From an uncultured Clostridia bacterium (lineage in GTDB: Bacteria; Bacillota_A; Clostridia; Oscillospirales; Oscillospiraceae): DNA of 11,054 nt. Within the stretch, counting starts at the first letter, position 1. Each line of letters starts with the position of its first letter. Location: NCBI GenBank assembly GCA_947307505.1, contig CAMZJG010000015.1, forward strand, positions 1-11,054. Reading direction: 5' to 3'. Made by a program: the position numbers and the translations under genes. Below the pieces are notes generated by a model. That model ran no database searches. It was not told the DNA's origin and saw only the letters and a list, made by a program, of their open reading frames with translations. Positions 1 through 7,008 of this stretch are shown here, one piece after another.

Positions 1-269
1 AGCTCAAAGAGCCAGTGGCCCACGCGTCCGCTGATGAACCCCTGCAGGAACCCCTGCATTTCCTCCGCAGCGGTAACCACCGCGTTGCTCCCGAAAGTCA
101 CCATATGGAAATAGTACGGCCGGTCCCCGTAATCCCGCTGCCCCGGGTGAAGCGCAGACCGGGTCAGCACATTGTCCCTCCGCTGGAAATCCTCCGGCGA
201 GCAATTATACTCCAGCGCCAGCAGTTCCCGCAGCCGTGTCAGGCAGCGGACATATAGTGCGTCTTTCAT
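1..269 (-). CDS. Partial conserved protein, probable GNAT-family N-acetyltransferase (5' part)
   Basis: An open frame starts at the ATG at 269-267 and stays open to the left edge, giving the first 89 residues of a longer protein. The start is supported by a very strong GGAGGAGGGG ribosome binding site just upstream (about 279-290) and a promoter at 291-319. The visible part contains the stretch LALEYNCSPEDF, then PYYFHMVTFGSNAVVTA and GHWLFE. From memory, this resembles the N-terminal half of a Firmicute protein family usually annotated as GNAT acetyltransferase. The acetyl-CoA-binding half would lie outside the window, so no catalytic motif can be checked. The gene is transcribed divergently from the glycosylase gene and probably has its own promoter. 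The reading frame is secure; the family name is tentative and the substrate unknown. Confidence 0.55.
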   Translation of the reverse strand, partial: MKDALYVRCLTRLRELLALEYNCSPEDFQRRDNVLTRSALHPGQRDYGDRPYYFHMVTFGSNAVVTAAEEMQGFLQGFISGRVGHWLFE

Positions 270-290
270 GTTGAACGCCCCCTCCTCCCT

Positions 291-319
291 ATTGTATCAG
301 CCTGATCCGGGAAAACCAA
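291..319 (-). promoter_or_regulatory. Sigma-A-type promoter of the leftward partial gene
   Basis: On the minus strand a -35 element TTGGTT (319-314) and a -10 element TACAAT (296-291) are separated by exactly 17 bp. They lie just upstream of the ribosome binding site of the partial leftward gene. The -10 is 5/6 consensus and the -35 only 3/6. Transcription would start near 284, giving a very short leader. Confidence 0.5.
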
Positions 320-382
320 GGGAGATTTACAATCCCACGTCCGTATGATAAGCTGTCGAAAACGGGAAGGGAGGCGTTCTCC

Positions 383-1198
383 ATGTTATTCTTTCCGCAG
401 GACGACTTTGATCTGGACCGCATCGCGGAAAGCGGACAATGCTTCCGATGGGAACCGCTGGAAGACGGTGGATACCGCATTCCTTTTCGAAACAGCTGCC
501 TGCACATCCGTGACACAGAAAACGGCAAATTCGAACTGGACTGCAGCGTGGAGGAATTTCAGGCCCTGTGGCGGGACTACTTCGATCTGGATACCAATTA
601 TTCCGGGATACGCGCCCGGGTGGACAAGCTGCAGGATCCTTTTTTGTACTGCGCCGCGCAGGCGGAACAGGGCATCCGCATCCTGCGGCAGGACCCCTGG
701 GAAACCTTGGTGAGCTTCATTATCTCCCAAAACCGCAATATCCCGGCAATCCGCCGGTCCATCGACCTGCTGTGCCGTGCCGCGGGGGAAGCGCGGGAAG
801 ACCGGCGGGGCGAACGCTATTATGCTTTCCCTTCTCCGGAAGGCATCCTGAAACTGGGGGACGCCGCCCTGGATGCCTGCCGCCTGGGCTACCGGGCAAA
901 ATACGTCCGGGCAGCGGCTCAGCGGGCGGCGGAAGGTCTGTTCTCTGCTGAATCACTCCTGGAAACGCCGGAAGCGGAGACCCTCTCCGCCTTGACGGGG
1001 CTGTACGGGGTGGGGATCAAGGTCGCCAGCTGCGTTTCCCTGTTCGGTCTCCATCATCTTGACGCCTTTCCGGTGGACGTATGGATCCGCCGGGTCCTGG
1101 AAGCGGAATACCCCGGCGGCTATCCTTACGAGCTGTACAGTCCCTATAACGGCGTATATCAGCAGTATATGTTCGCCTATTGCCGCAGACAGCGATAA
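383..1198 (+). CDS. OGG1-type 8-oxoguanine DNA glycosylase / AP lyase
   Basis: A 271-residue protein of the HhH-GPD base-excision repair superfamily, OGG1 branch. It should remove 8-oxoguanine paired with cytosine and nick the abasic site. Residues 1-100 match an OGG-type N-terminal domain, with SGQCFRW at 17-23. DPWETLVSFIISQNRNI at 104-120 fits the start of the glycosylase core. The helix-hairpin-helix region LTGLYGVGIKVASC (204-217) carries the Schiff-base lysine K213, and FPVDVW (229-234) carries the catalytic aspartate D232; both are intact. Length is close to clostridial OGG proteins (about 270-290 residues) and shorter than human OGG1. The ATG at 383 follows an AAGGGAGG ribosome binding site (367-374). 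No clear terminator follows, and the next gene has its own promoter. It is probably monocistronic. The family call is firm; activity is inferred from the conserved residues. Confidence 0.9.
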   Translation: MLFFPQDDFDLDRIAESGQCFRWEPLEDGGYRIPFRNSCLHIRDTENGKFELDCSVEEFQALWRDYFDLDTNYSGIRARVDKLQDPFLYCAAQAEQGIRILRQDPWETLVSFIISQNRNIPAIRRSIDLLCRAAGEAREDRRGERYYAFPSPEGILKLGDAALDACRLGYRAKYVRAAAQRAAEGLFSAESLLETPEAETLSALTGLYGVGIKVASCVSLFGLHHLDAFPVDVWIRRVLEAEYPGGYPYELYSPYNGVYQQYMFAYCRRQR

Positions 1199-1225
1199 AG
1201 ATCCTCGCTGTTGCCTCTGCGGGAA

Positions 1226-1254
1226 TTGATTTGTTCATATTCTTCATGTATAAT
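1226..1254 (+). promoter_or_regulatory. Sigma-A-type promoter of the Na/Pi cotransporter-apbE unit
   Basis: The -35 element TTGATT (1226-1231) and a perfect -10 element TATAAT (1249-1254) are separated by 17 bp, inside the AT-rich gap between the glycosylase and the cotransporter. Predicted transcription starts near 1261, leaving a leader of about 40 nt before the ATG at 1302. I saw no PHO-box-like direct repeat nearby, so phosphate control is not shown by the sequence. Confidence 0.7.
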
Positions 1255-1301
1255 ATCGATGAGATATAGAGTTATTACAATACGTACTGCGGAGAGATCA
1301 G

Positions 1302-3059
1302 ATGACGATATTTGATGTGATCACCCTGTTGGGGGGCGTTGCATTCTTTCTGTTCGGCATGTCCACCATGGGCACCGGCCTGAAGAGTCTGGCAGGGAAC
1401 CGGATGGAACGGATCCTGTGGTCCCTTTCCTCCATGCCGATCAAAGGACTTCTGCTGGGCACCGTTGTCACCGCCGTGATCCAATCCTCCTCGGCCGCCA
1501 CCATCATGACCATCAGCTTTGTGAACGCCGGCATGATGAAGCTGGCCCAGACCATCACCGTGATCCTTGGCGCCGAGATCGGCACCACCGCCACCGGCTG
1601 GATCCTCTCCCTGTCCAGCGCCCATGGGGACAGCGGCTGGACCCGGCTGATCTCCTCCTCCACCTTCGTTCCCCTGGTCGCCCTGGCGGGGATCATCCTG
1701 ATCCTCTTCGTGCGGCAGCAGAGGAAAAAGCACCTGGGCTCCATCCTCCTGGGCTTTGCCCTGCTGATGACCGGCATGAGCATCATGAGCGGCGCGGTGG
1801 AACCGCTGAAATCCGACCCCGGCTTCACCGGGATCCTCACTCTCTTTTCCAATCCCATCCTGGGCCTCCTGGCCGGACTGGTCCTTGGCGCCGTGGTGCA
1901 GAGCTGCTCCGCCGGCGTCGGCATCGTCCAGGCAGTCTCCGTCACCGGCGTTCTCGCCTATTCCACCTGCCTGCCGCTGATCATGGGCATTAATCTGGGC
2001 GCCTGCTCCCCGGTCCTGCTGAGCATGATCGGGGCGACGAAGAGCGGCCGAAGGGTGGCGGCGTGCTATATTTCCACCACAGGGATCTCCATCATCCTGG
2101 TCTTGCTTGTCTATTATGTTCTTCGTGCCTTCGGCTTGCTGTCCTTTATGGATGGGACCGCCAACATGCTGGGGATCGCCGCCCTCAATACCCTCACCCG
2201 TATGGGCGCCTCCCTGGTCATGACTCCCTTCCATAAACAGATCGAAAAGCTATGCTACCGGCTCATCCGTTACTCTCCTTCGGAGGATGCGGACAGCGAA
2301 TATCTGGACAAGCTTACGGATTCCGCTCTGCGGTATCCCCGCACCGCCGTGAATCTCAGCCTTGCGGCCGTGCAGAAAATGGCGGAGCTGGCCCAGGAGG
2401 CGGTTCTGGACGCCATCGGTCTGTTTCACGTTTTTGACAAAGACATTGCGGAACGGGTCGCCCAGCGGGAAGCCCTGCTGGATAAGTACGAGGATAAGCT
2501 GGGGGATTATATGATGCGGATCATGGGCGGAGATTCTGTCCCTGACCTGGAATGGGAGCTGGATAAAGCCCTCAGCTCCATCAGCGACCTGGAACGCCTG
2601 GGCGACCACGCCATGAACGTCATGGAGCTTGCCGTGGAAATGCAGGAGAAGCACATTGCCTTCTCCGAAGAAGCCGAGGAGGAACTCAAGTATTTTACTG
2701 AGGCGGTAAGAGAAGTCACCACCATCGCCTGCACTTCATTCATTAAGGAAGACGAAAAGGAAGCGCTGAAGGTCGAACCCCTGGAAGAGGTCATCGATAT
2801 CATGTGTGACGAGTTGAAGCTGCGGCATGTGGCCCGTCTCCAGTCCGGCCAGTGTACCATCGCCGTCGGCTTTGTATTCAACGACCTGCTTACCAACTGC
2901 GAGCGGGTGGCGGACCACTGCTCCAACCTGGGCATCTGCACCCTGAAAAGCCTGAATCCCCAGTATATGCCCCATGAGTATTCCTCCAGCGTGGAAGCCT
3001 CCGCTACCTTCACGGAGCATTTCCTCAACTTCACTGAGAAGTATGTCAGCAATCTGTAA
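1302..3059 (+). CDS. Na+/phosphate cotransporter family protein with C-terminal PhoU-like domain
   Basis: A 585-residue inner-membrane protein of the Na/Pi-cotransporter II family (NptA/YjbB type). Residues 1-310 are strongly hydrophobic with roughly eight membrane segments. They contain the two inverted repeats of the family, marked by QSSSA at 61-65 and QSCSA at 200-204, the substrate- and sodium-binding repeats. Residues about 340-560 form a PhoU-like helical domain with two ERxxDH motifs: E431-R432-D435-H436 and E534-R535-D538-H539. The family is credited with phosphate movement across the membrane, with the PhoU part acting as a regulatory sensor; the direction of transport here is not determinable. 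The ATG at 1302 follows GGAGAG (1291-1296). The gene has its own promoter, and its last 17 bases overlap apbE, so the two are probably co-expressed. Length is normal and no damage is visible. Confidence 0.9.
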   Translation: MTIFDVITLLGGVAFFLFGMSTMGTGLKSLAGNRMERILWSLSSMPIKGLLLGTVVTAVIQSSSAATIMTISFVNAGMMKLAQTITVILGAEIGTTATGWILSLSSAHGDSGWTRLISSSTFVPLVALAGIILILFVRQQRKKHLGSILLGFALLMTGMSIMSGAVEPLKSDPGFTGILTLFSNPILGLLAGLVLGAVVQSCSAGVGIVQAVSVTGVLAYSTCLPLIMGINLGACSPVLLSMIGATKSGRRVAACYISTTGISIILVLLVYYVLRAFGLLSFMDGTANMLGIAALNTLTRMGASLVMTPFHKQIEKLCYRLIRYSPSEDADSEYLDKLTDSALRYPRTAVNLSLAAVQKMAELAQEAVLDAIGLFHVFDKDIAERVAQREALLDKYEDKLGDYMMRIMGGDSVPDLEWELDKALSSISDLERLGDHAMNVMELAVEMQEKHIAFSEEAEEELKYFTEAVREVTTIACTSFIKEDEKEALKVEPLEEVIDIMCDELKLRHVARLQSGQCTIAVGFVFNDLLTNCERVADHCSNLGICTLKSLNPQYMPHEYSSSVEASATFTEHFLNFTEKYVSNL

Positions 3060-4107
3060 GCACACGAATATACGGAGAAAACAGCACGGTGTCCGAATCG
3101 CCGCGCTGTTTCTTTGCGTCCTTCTGCTGATGCTCTGCCCGGGCTGCGGCGGAAAGCAGCGGTACAGCGTGACCTATGCGGACGTTTTCGACACGGTGAC
3201 CACCTTCACCGCCTATACCGAAAGCCGGGCTGAATTCGACGCCCTGGCGGAACAGCTGCATGCGCAGCTGCTGGAGGATCACCGCCGCTCCGATATTTAC
3301 CATGAGTATCCCGGTCTGGTAAATCTCTGCACCCTGAACAAAAGGGCCGGAGAAGAAGCGGTACAGGTGGACGGGGAGCTGATGGACCTGCTGCAGTTCG
3401 GCGCCCGGTGGCATGAGCTCACCGGTGGCAAGCTGAACATTGCCATGGGTGCGGTGCTGGCTCTCTGGCAGGAAGCCCGGGAAACGGCGGCGGCCGACCC
3501 GGACTCCGCCCAGCTCCCGGATGAAGGCCGTCTCCGGGAAGCGGCGGCGCACTGTTCCATGGCGGACCTGGCGCTGGATACGGAAAGCGGCACCGTGCGT
3601 TATCTGGACCCGGAGCTGAAGCTGGACGTAGGTGCGGTGGCCAAGGGCTGGGCGCAGAGCCGGGCCATGGAACTGCTGGATCGCGCCCGCTGCACCTCCT
3701 GGCTGCTGAATATGGGCGGCAGCGTAAGCTGCCGGGGAACTAAGCCGGACGGAAGTCCCTGGACCATCGGTCTGGAGGATCCTCTGGACAAAAGCCTGCC
3801 CATGCGCACCTTTCTGCTGACGGATTCCTCCGCCGTCACCAGCGGCGTGGACCAGCGGTACTATCTGGTGGAGGGCAAACGATACCACCACCTCATCGAT
3901 CCGGATACCGGCTTCCCCTGCGACCGCTGCACTCAGGTAACGATCATCCTGCCGAATCCCCTGCTGGCGGACGCCCTCTCCACTGCTCTTTTCCTGATGG
4001 ACCAGGAGGCCGGATCAAAGCTCGCACGGGAGCTGGGAGCGGAAGCGCTCTGGATCCTGCCGGATGGAAGTCAGATCAAAACCGGCGGATTTCCTGAATT
4101 CAATTAA
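3043..4107 (+). CDS. apbE: FAD:protein FMN transferase (ApbE), lipoprotein
   Basis: A 354-residue ApbE-family protein, which transfers FMN from FAD onto a threonine of exported flavoproteins such as Rnf/Nqr subunits. Residues 1-35 form a signal peptide with basic residues and a hydrophobic core (IAALFLCVLLLML), ending at C35, the probable lipid-modified cysteine in LCPGC; this is an imperfect lipobox. Family motifs are DVGAVAKGWA (195-204), NMGGS (223-227) and HLIDPDTG (283-290). D310 and T314 in DALSTALFL fit the Mg2+ site. The frame is also open further upstream, with an ATG at 2974 deep inside the cotransporter gene. I chose the ATG at 3043 because it overlaps that gene by only 17 bp and gives a normal signal peptide, although GAGAAG lies too close to be a good ribosome site. 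Translational coupling is likely. No flavoprotein partner is nearby. Confidence 0.88.
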   Translation: MSAICKHTNIRRKQHGVRIAALFLCVLLLMLCPGCGGKQRYSVTYADVFDTVTTFTAYTESRAEFDALAEQLHAQLLEDHRRSDIYHEYPGLVNLCTLNKRAGEEAVQVDGELMDLLQFGARWHELTGGKLNIAMGAVLALWQEARETAAADPDSAQLPDEGRLREAAAHCSMADLALDTESGTVRYLDPELKLDVGAVAKGWAQSRAMELLDRARCTSWLLNMGGSVSCRGTKPDGSPWTIGLEDPLDKSLPMRTFLLTDSSAVTSGVDQRYYLVEGKRYHHLIDPDTGFPCDRCTQVTIILPNPLLADALSTALFLMDQEAGSKLARELGAEALWILPDGSQIKTGGFPEFN

Positions 4108-4121
4108 GTCTTAACCAGCAT

Positions 4122-4160
4122 CGTGCCGCAGGCGGAACCGCCTGCGGCACGTTTTCTTTA
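4122..4160 (+). terminator. Intrinsic terminator after apbE
   Basis: A perfect 14-bp GC-rich inverted repeat, with arms 4122-4135 and 4138-4151, is followed by TTTTCTTT. The two-base gap means that a few innermost pairs must open to form the loop. It sits 14 bases after the apbE stop. The T-rich tail exists only on the plus strand, so it is a good terminator for the rightward unit and a weaker one for the converging FliB-like gene, whose stop codon lies inside the tail at 4158. Confidence 0.85.
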
Positions 4161-5255
4161 CTCTGTGATGCGGCGGAGGATCCCCAGCCAGGTTCCCGGA
4201 GAACGATCCCCCCATTCCCGATAATACTTCACCGCCCGATACTTGAAATCTGAATGCTCGATCAGCCGGAACAGGGTGGAGAGGATATCCGCGGCCTCTT
4301 CCCGACTTCCCCTCTCCGGAAGGCAGCCCATCAGAATAAAGTCCAGAAATGCGGCGGTGACGCAGACGGACAGAAAGGGGTCCTCTTCCCCGTTGGTCCC
4401 CCCCACATGGGGAAAGCTGTTGTAAAACATACTGTTCAGAAGGAGGTTTGTCAAACCCATCTCCCAGCCGGTCAGGATGGTCCTGCCCATCCGGCGGGCC
4501 CGGGCATAGCGATCCGCCAGCATCGGGAACCCGTTTTCCTCCGGTCTCTGCCCTTCCAGTCCGTACCGTGCCGAGGCCTTCCTGCAGTATTCTCCGATGA
4601 TGGGGCTGTTTTTGGCGAAGTAGGCGGTCATATCCCAGAGCATGCCTATGCCGTTCAAGTCGGCATCCTCCCCCTCAGGCAGATGGAACAGGGCTTCGTT
4701 CAGTCTGCGGAACCTGTCCTCCAGCCCTTTTCCCTGGCGAAAGACTTCCAGGGCCAGGCGGCATTCTCGGAAAAAGCTCTCTTTCATGTCGATGGGGAAC
4801 CGGGGTTCCTCCTCCAGTTCCATGGAGCAGAATCCCAGCGGATCATCCCGCTGCAGCAGCAGCTCCGTCACCGCTTCGCAGCTCCCGGCGCAGGCGCACT
4901 CCGCTTCGCCGCAGACCTCCCGGGTATTCCTGGGATAGAGACGGCATACGTCCGGCAGGATCCCCTCCCCCAGCTCCAGCTGCAGCGTACACAGGCCATC
5001 TTTGTTCAGGAGCGGGCATCCCCCGCTCCGGTCATGGACGACGTGAGCCGTGCCGCCCCGGCGGGGATCTCCATCCAAATTGAACGCTTCATTCAGCTTC
5101 CTGCGATATTCCGGAGCACATTCCGCTTCCTGCAAGCGGGCATATTCCTCCCCGGTGATGATGACCGGCCAGCCCCTGCAGCAGGAGTTCCGGCAGTTCC
5201 CGCATTTGCAGGAAAAACCGGGATAATAATCCGGCACATAATACGTTCGGCTCAC
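4158..5255 (-). CDS. FliB-like cysteine-cluster protein (flagellin lysine-N-methylase family)
   Basis: A 365-residue protein with a dense N-terminal cysteine cluster: C16, C18, C21, C25 and C26 in CKCGNCRNSCC, then CPLLNKDGLC (80-89), CRLYPR (104-109) and C115, C120, C122, C126. This arrangement is typical of the YkgJ/FliB-type cluster proteins; databases commonly label such clostridial proteins flagellin lysine-N-methylase. The cysteines probably bind an iron-sulfur cluster. The C-terminal 230 residues are mostly helical with no motif I recognise. The start is GTG at 5255-5253, overlapping the upstream stop as GTGA, with AAAGGAGG (5270-5263) seven bases before it. It is therefore coupled to the PGI-like gene and is the second gene of that operon. 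No flagellin or other motility gene is present, so the substrate may not be flagellin. The family call is good; the reaction is uncertain. Confidence 0.75.
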   Translation of the reverse strand: MSRTYYVPDYYPGFSCKCGNCRNSCCRGWPVIITGEEYARLQEAECAPEYRRKLNEAFNLDGDPRRGGTAHVVHDRSGGCPLLNKDGLCTLQLELGEGILPDVCRLYPRNTREVCGEAECACAGSCEAVTELLLQRDDPLGFCSMELEEEPRFPIDMKESFFRECRLALEVFRQGKGLEDRFRRLNEALFHLPEGEDADLNGIGMLWDMTAYFAKNSPIIGEYCRKASARYGLEGQRPEENGFPMLADRYARARRMGRTILTGWEMGLTNLLLNSMFYNSFPHVGGTNGEEDPFLSVCVTAAFLDFILMGCLPERGSREEAADILSTLFRLIEHSDFKYRAVKYYREWGDRSPGTWLGILRRITE

Positions 5256-6877
5256 TTCTCCGCCTCCTTTTCCGCCTCGGCGGCAAACAGATCCGCGATC
5301 CGCCTGCCCGACCGAAGCTCCGCTGCGAAGCCCTTCAGCAGCGCTGCCGACCGCTGACGGACAAATTTCACCTCCGGATTGGAGCCGGGGTCGATGCCCA
5401 TCATCCGGGAATAAGCGAAAGTCACATCCGCAAACAGCTGCCCCAGCACTGCGGAGAGATCCGGTCCGGGCTCTCCCATGATCTCCAGCAGGACGGAGGG
5501 CATGACCTCGGCAAACCGACGGTAGTTGGCCAGCGCCAGGATGACCTCTTCGTCCCCCAGCACCAGTCCCCGATGACCGGGATCGATGGGATCCACCTGC
5601 TGAGAAACAAGAGGATGGGCGATCTCCCCCCGCCGGTCGTTCCGCAGGAGGAAAATGCCCAGCTTGGTCTGGCGGTTCCCCAGGACCCCTTCCAGATTCA
5701 TGTGGCTGTCCCTGGGCAGGCCGAAGAAGCGGGAAACCAGAAGATCGTTCCCGTTTTTATTCACACCTTCGTTCCAGAACTGGATGAATTCGTCCCCCAG
5801 CAAGCCGAGCAGCTCATCTCCGCAGCCGAGATAGAGGAAGTCCGTCCCACGGCTCTTCTGGGCAGCCAGGATGAAGCGGGCGAGGACATGGGGCAGAGAA
5901 TCCGGATCCCCCAGGTCAAAAGCTTTCATCGCCCGGGAGATCATCGTCCAGTACCGCTCGGTATCCATCCCCGCAGCCAACATGGGCGCCAGCAGGATGG
6001 GGGTTTTGTTCCTTCCGTAGCGGCCGGAGATGGCGTCCGGCATGGAGAGCACCTGGTTCCCGTCCCGCTCTGCCAGCTGCTTCAATCCACCCCCGTTGGA
6101 GAAGACGATGCGGCGGCAGGTCCGGGCAGTATACTCATGGAGCTTGATGGTCTCTTCCGTCACGCTGCTGCGGCTGAACTCCATAAATAAGGTGTTGTCC
6201 TCCGCCGCATCCGGCGGAAGCAGATCCAGCTGTCCGGGGGAGTGGATAAGGATCCAGTCCAGCTTCCGCCCGGGATCCCGGTTGTTCACCGCCGCCATAT
6301 AGTGGCAGAACTGCTCGTTTGCCCCGATGCCGGTGGTCACCAGATAGCGGGGACCTGCTGCGCCGAACAGCCGATGGATCTCTTCCCGGATCACCGGCGC
6401 CGTATCCCGCATGAATTCCCGGTAATAATCTTCCGTCCCCGTGCGGTAGAGCTGGATAAAAGGATCGCTGTCCGCATTCTCCGCGATCTGCCCGGAAAGG
6501 CCGCTGAGCCGGGCATGGAGATCCCCCGGCAGGGGGAAGGGTTCCGTCAGGGAGGGCGAAGCGTGGATGCGGAAAAGCTCGTCAAAGGGATGGAGACATC
6601 CGGCCTTCCCGCAGAAAGGCGCCGAAGTCTCCCCTCCGGTACTTCCGCCGCCGGAAGACATTCGTCTCCGGGCAATCATCTCCCCCAGGCCGTTTTCCTC
6701 CAGCGCGGCCTCCATTTCCCCGGGGGAGCTGCGAAACACCTCAGCCAGGGCATTTATCAGGGCTTCCGGCTCCAGAGCGGTCTTCAATGCTCCGGTGATC
6801 TGCTCCTTGCTGACGCCCTTGTCCGGGTATCGCCGCAGCAGCGCCTCCGTCAGTCCGGAAAAAAAGTCAGTCATCAT
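5252..6877 (-). CDS. Divergent phosphoglucose isomerase-fold (SIS) protein
   Basis: A 541-residue protein whose core resembles glucose-6-phosphate isomerase but is well diverged. Residues 1-73 are a helical N-terminal extension, joined by a Gly/Ser/Thr linker (74-85). The first SIS domain has TGIGAN (182-187), in place of the usual GIGGS, and the phosphate-binding-like FSRSSVTEET (234-243). SGRYGRNKTP (284-293) corresponds to the PGI signature 1 region but departs from it at two positions. The second half has FWNEGVNKNG (367-376) with E370 at the catalytic glutamate position, and LPRDSHMNLEG (387-397) with H392 at the catalytic histidine position. K504 in PEVKFVRQ may be the C-terminal active lysine. 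The ATG at 6877 lies six bases after AGGAG (6888-6884); a second ATG follows directly. It leads the operon with the FliB-like gene. The fold call is fairly sure; glucose-6-phosphate as substrate is not. Confidence 0.75.
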   Translation of the reverse strand: MMTDFFSGLTEALLRRYPDKGVSKEQITGALKTALEPEALINALAEVFRSSPGEMEAALEENGLGEMIARRRMSSGGGSTGGETSAPFCGKAGCLHPFDELFRIHASPSLTEPFPLPGDLHARLSGLSGQIAENADSDPFIQLYRTGTEDYYREFMRDTAPVIREEIHRLFGAAGPRYLVTTGIGANEQFCHYMAAVNNRDPGRKLDWILIHSPGQLDLLPPDAAEDNTLFMEFSRSSVTEETIKLHEYTARTCRRIVFSNGGGLKQLAERDGNQVLSMPDAISGRYGRNKTPILLAPMLAAGMDTERYWTMISRAMKAFDLGDPDSLPHVLARFILAAQKSRGTDFLYLGCGDELLGLLGDEFIQFWNEGVNKNGNDLLVSRFFGLPRDSHMNLEGVLGNRQTKLGIFLLRNDRRGEIAHPLVSQQVDPIDPGHRGLVLGDEEVILALANYRRFAEVMPSVLLEIMGEPGPDLSAVLGQLFADVTFAYSRMMGIDPGSNPEVKFVRQRSAALLKGFAAELRSGRRIADLFAAEAEKEAEK

Positions 6878-6915
6878 CCGGGTCTCCTTTTACAGCGATT
6901 TTGTTTCTATCTTGT

Positions 6916-6943
6916 ATTGTACCACAAATCTTCAAGGGAACAA
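6916..6943 (-). promoter_or_regulatory. Promoter of the PGI-like/FliB-like operon
   Basis: On the minus strand there is an extended -10 element, TGG followed by TACAAT (6921-6916). A weak -35 element, TTGTTC (6943-6938), lies 16 bp upstream. Transcription would start near 6909, about 30 bases before the ATG at 6877. The extended -10 probably compensates for the weak -35. Confidence 0.55.
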
Positions 6944-6960
6944 AGCCTATCCCGGAATTC

Positions 6961-6989
6961 TTGACGGAAGTTCCCCGACATGGTACCAT
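6961..6989 (+). promoter_or_regulatory. Promoter of the rRNA methyltransferase gene
   Basis: The -35 element TTGACG (6961-6966) and the extended -10 element TGG plus TACCAT (6984-6989) are 17 bp apart. The -10 lies in a 10-bp perfect palindrome, ATGGTACCAT (6980-6989). Transcription would begin near 6996, at the first bases of the ribosome binding site, so the leader would be only about 13 nt. Confidence 0.6.
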
Positions 6990-6995
6990 TTTCCC

Positions 6996-7000
6996 GGAGG
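6996..7000 (+). promoter_or_regulatory. Ribosome binding site fixing the methyltransferase start
   Basis: GGAGG (6996-7000) lies eight bases before the ATG at 7009. The frame is open upstream to a possible start at 6901, but that would place the promoter inside the gene and has no ribosome binding site. The 7009 start is therefore chosen. Confidence 0.75.
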
Positions 7001-7008
7001 TGCTGCAT

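Noticed and set aside
344..349. TATGAT as a -10 for the glycosylase gene
   Set aside because: No acceptable -35 occurs 16-18 bp upstream and there is no TGn extension, so I did not call a promoter.
1275..2234. A 319-codon open frame antisense to the Na/Pi transporter
   Set aside because: Same composition artefact (Gly/Gln/His/Asp-rich), no ribosome site, and it opposes a clear transporter with QSSSA and QSCSA motifs.
4122..4151. Hairpin as a repeat element or small RNA
   Set aside because: Its position just after a stop codon and the T-rich tail make it an ordinary intrinsic terminator. No second copy was seen in the window.
4254..5357. A 367-codon plus-strand open frame across the FliB-like gene
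   Set aside because: It lies opposite a gene with clear cysteine-cluster motifs, a GTGA junction and a good ribosome site. The plus-strand frame has no recognised motif.
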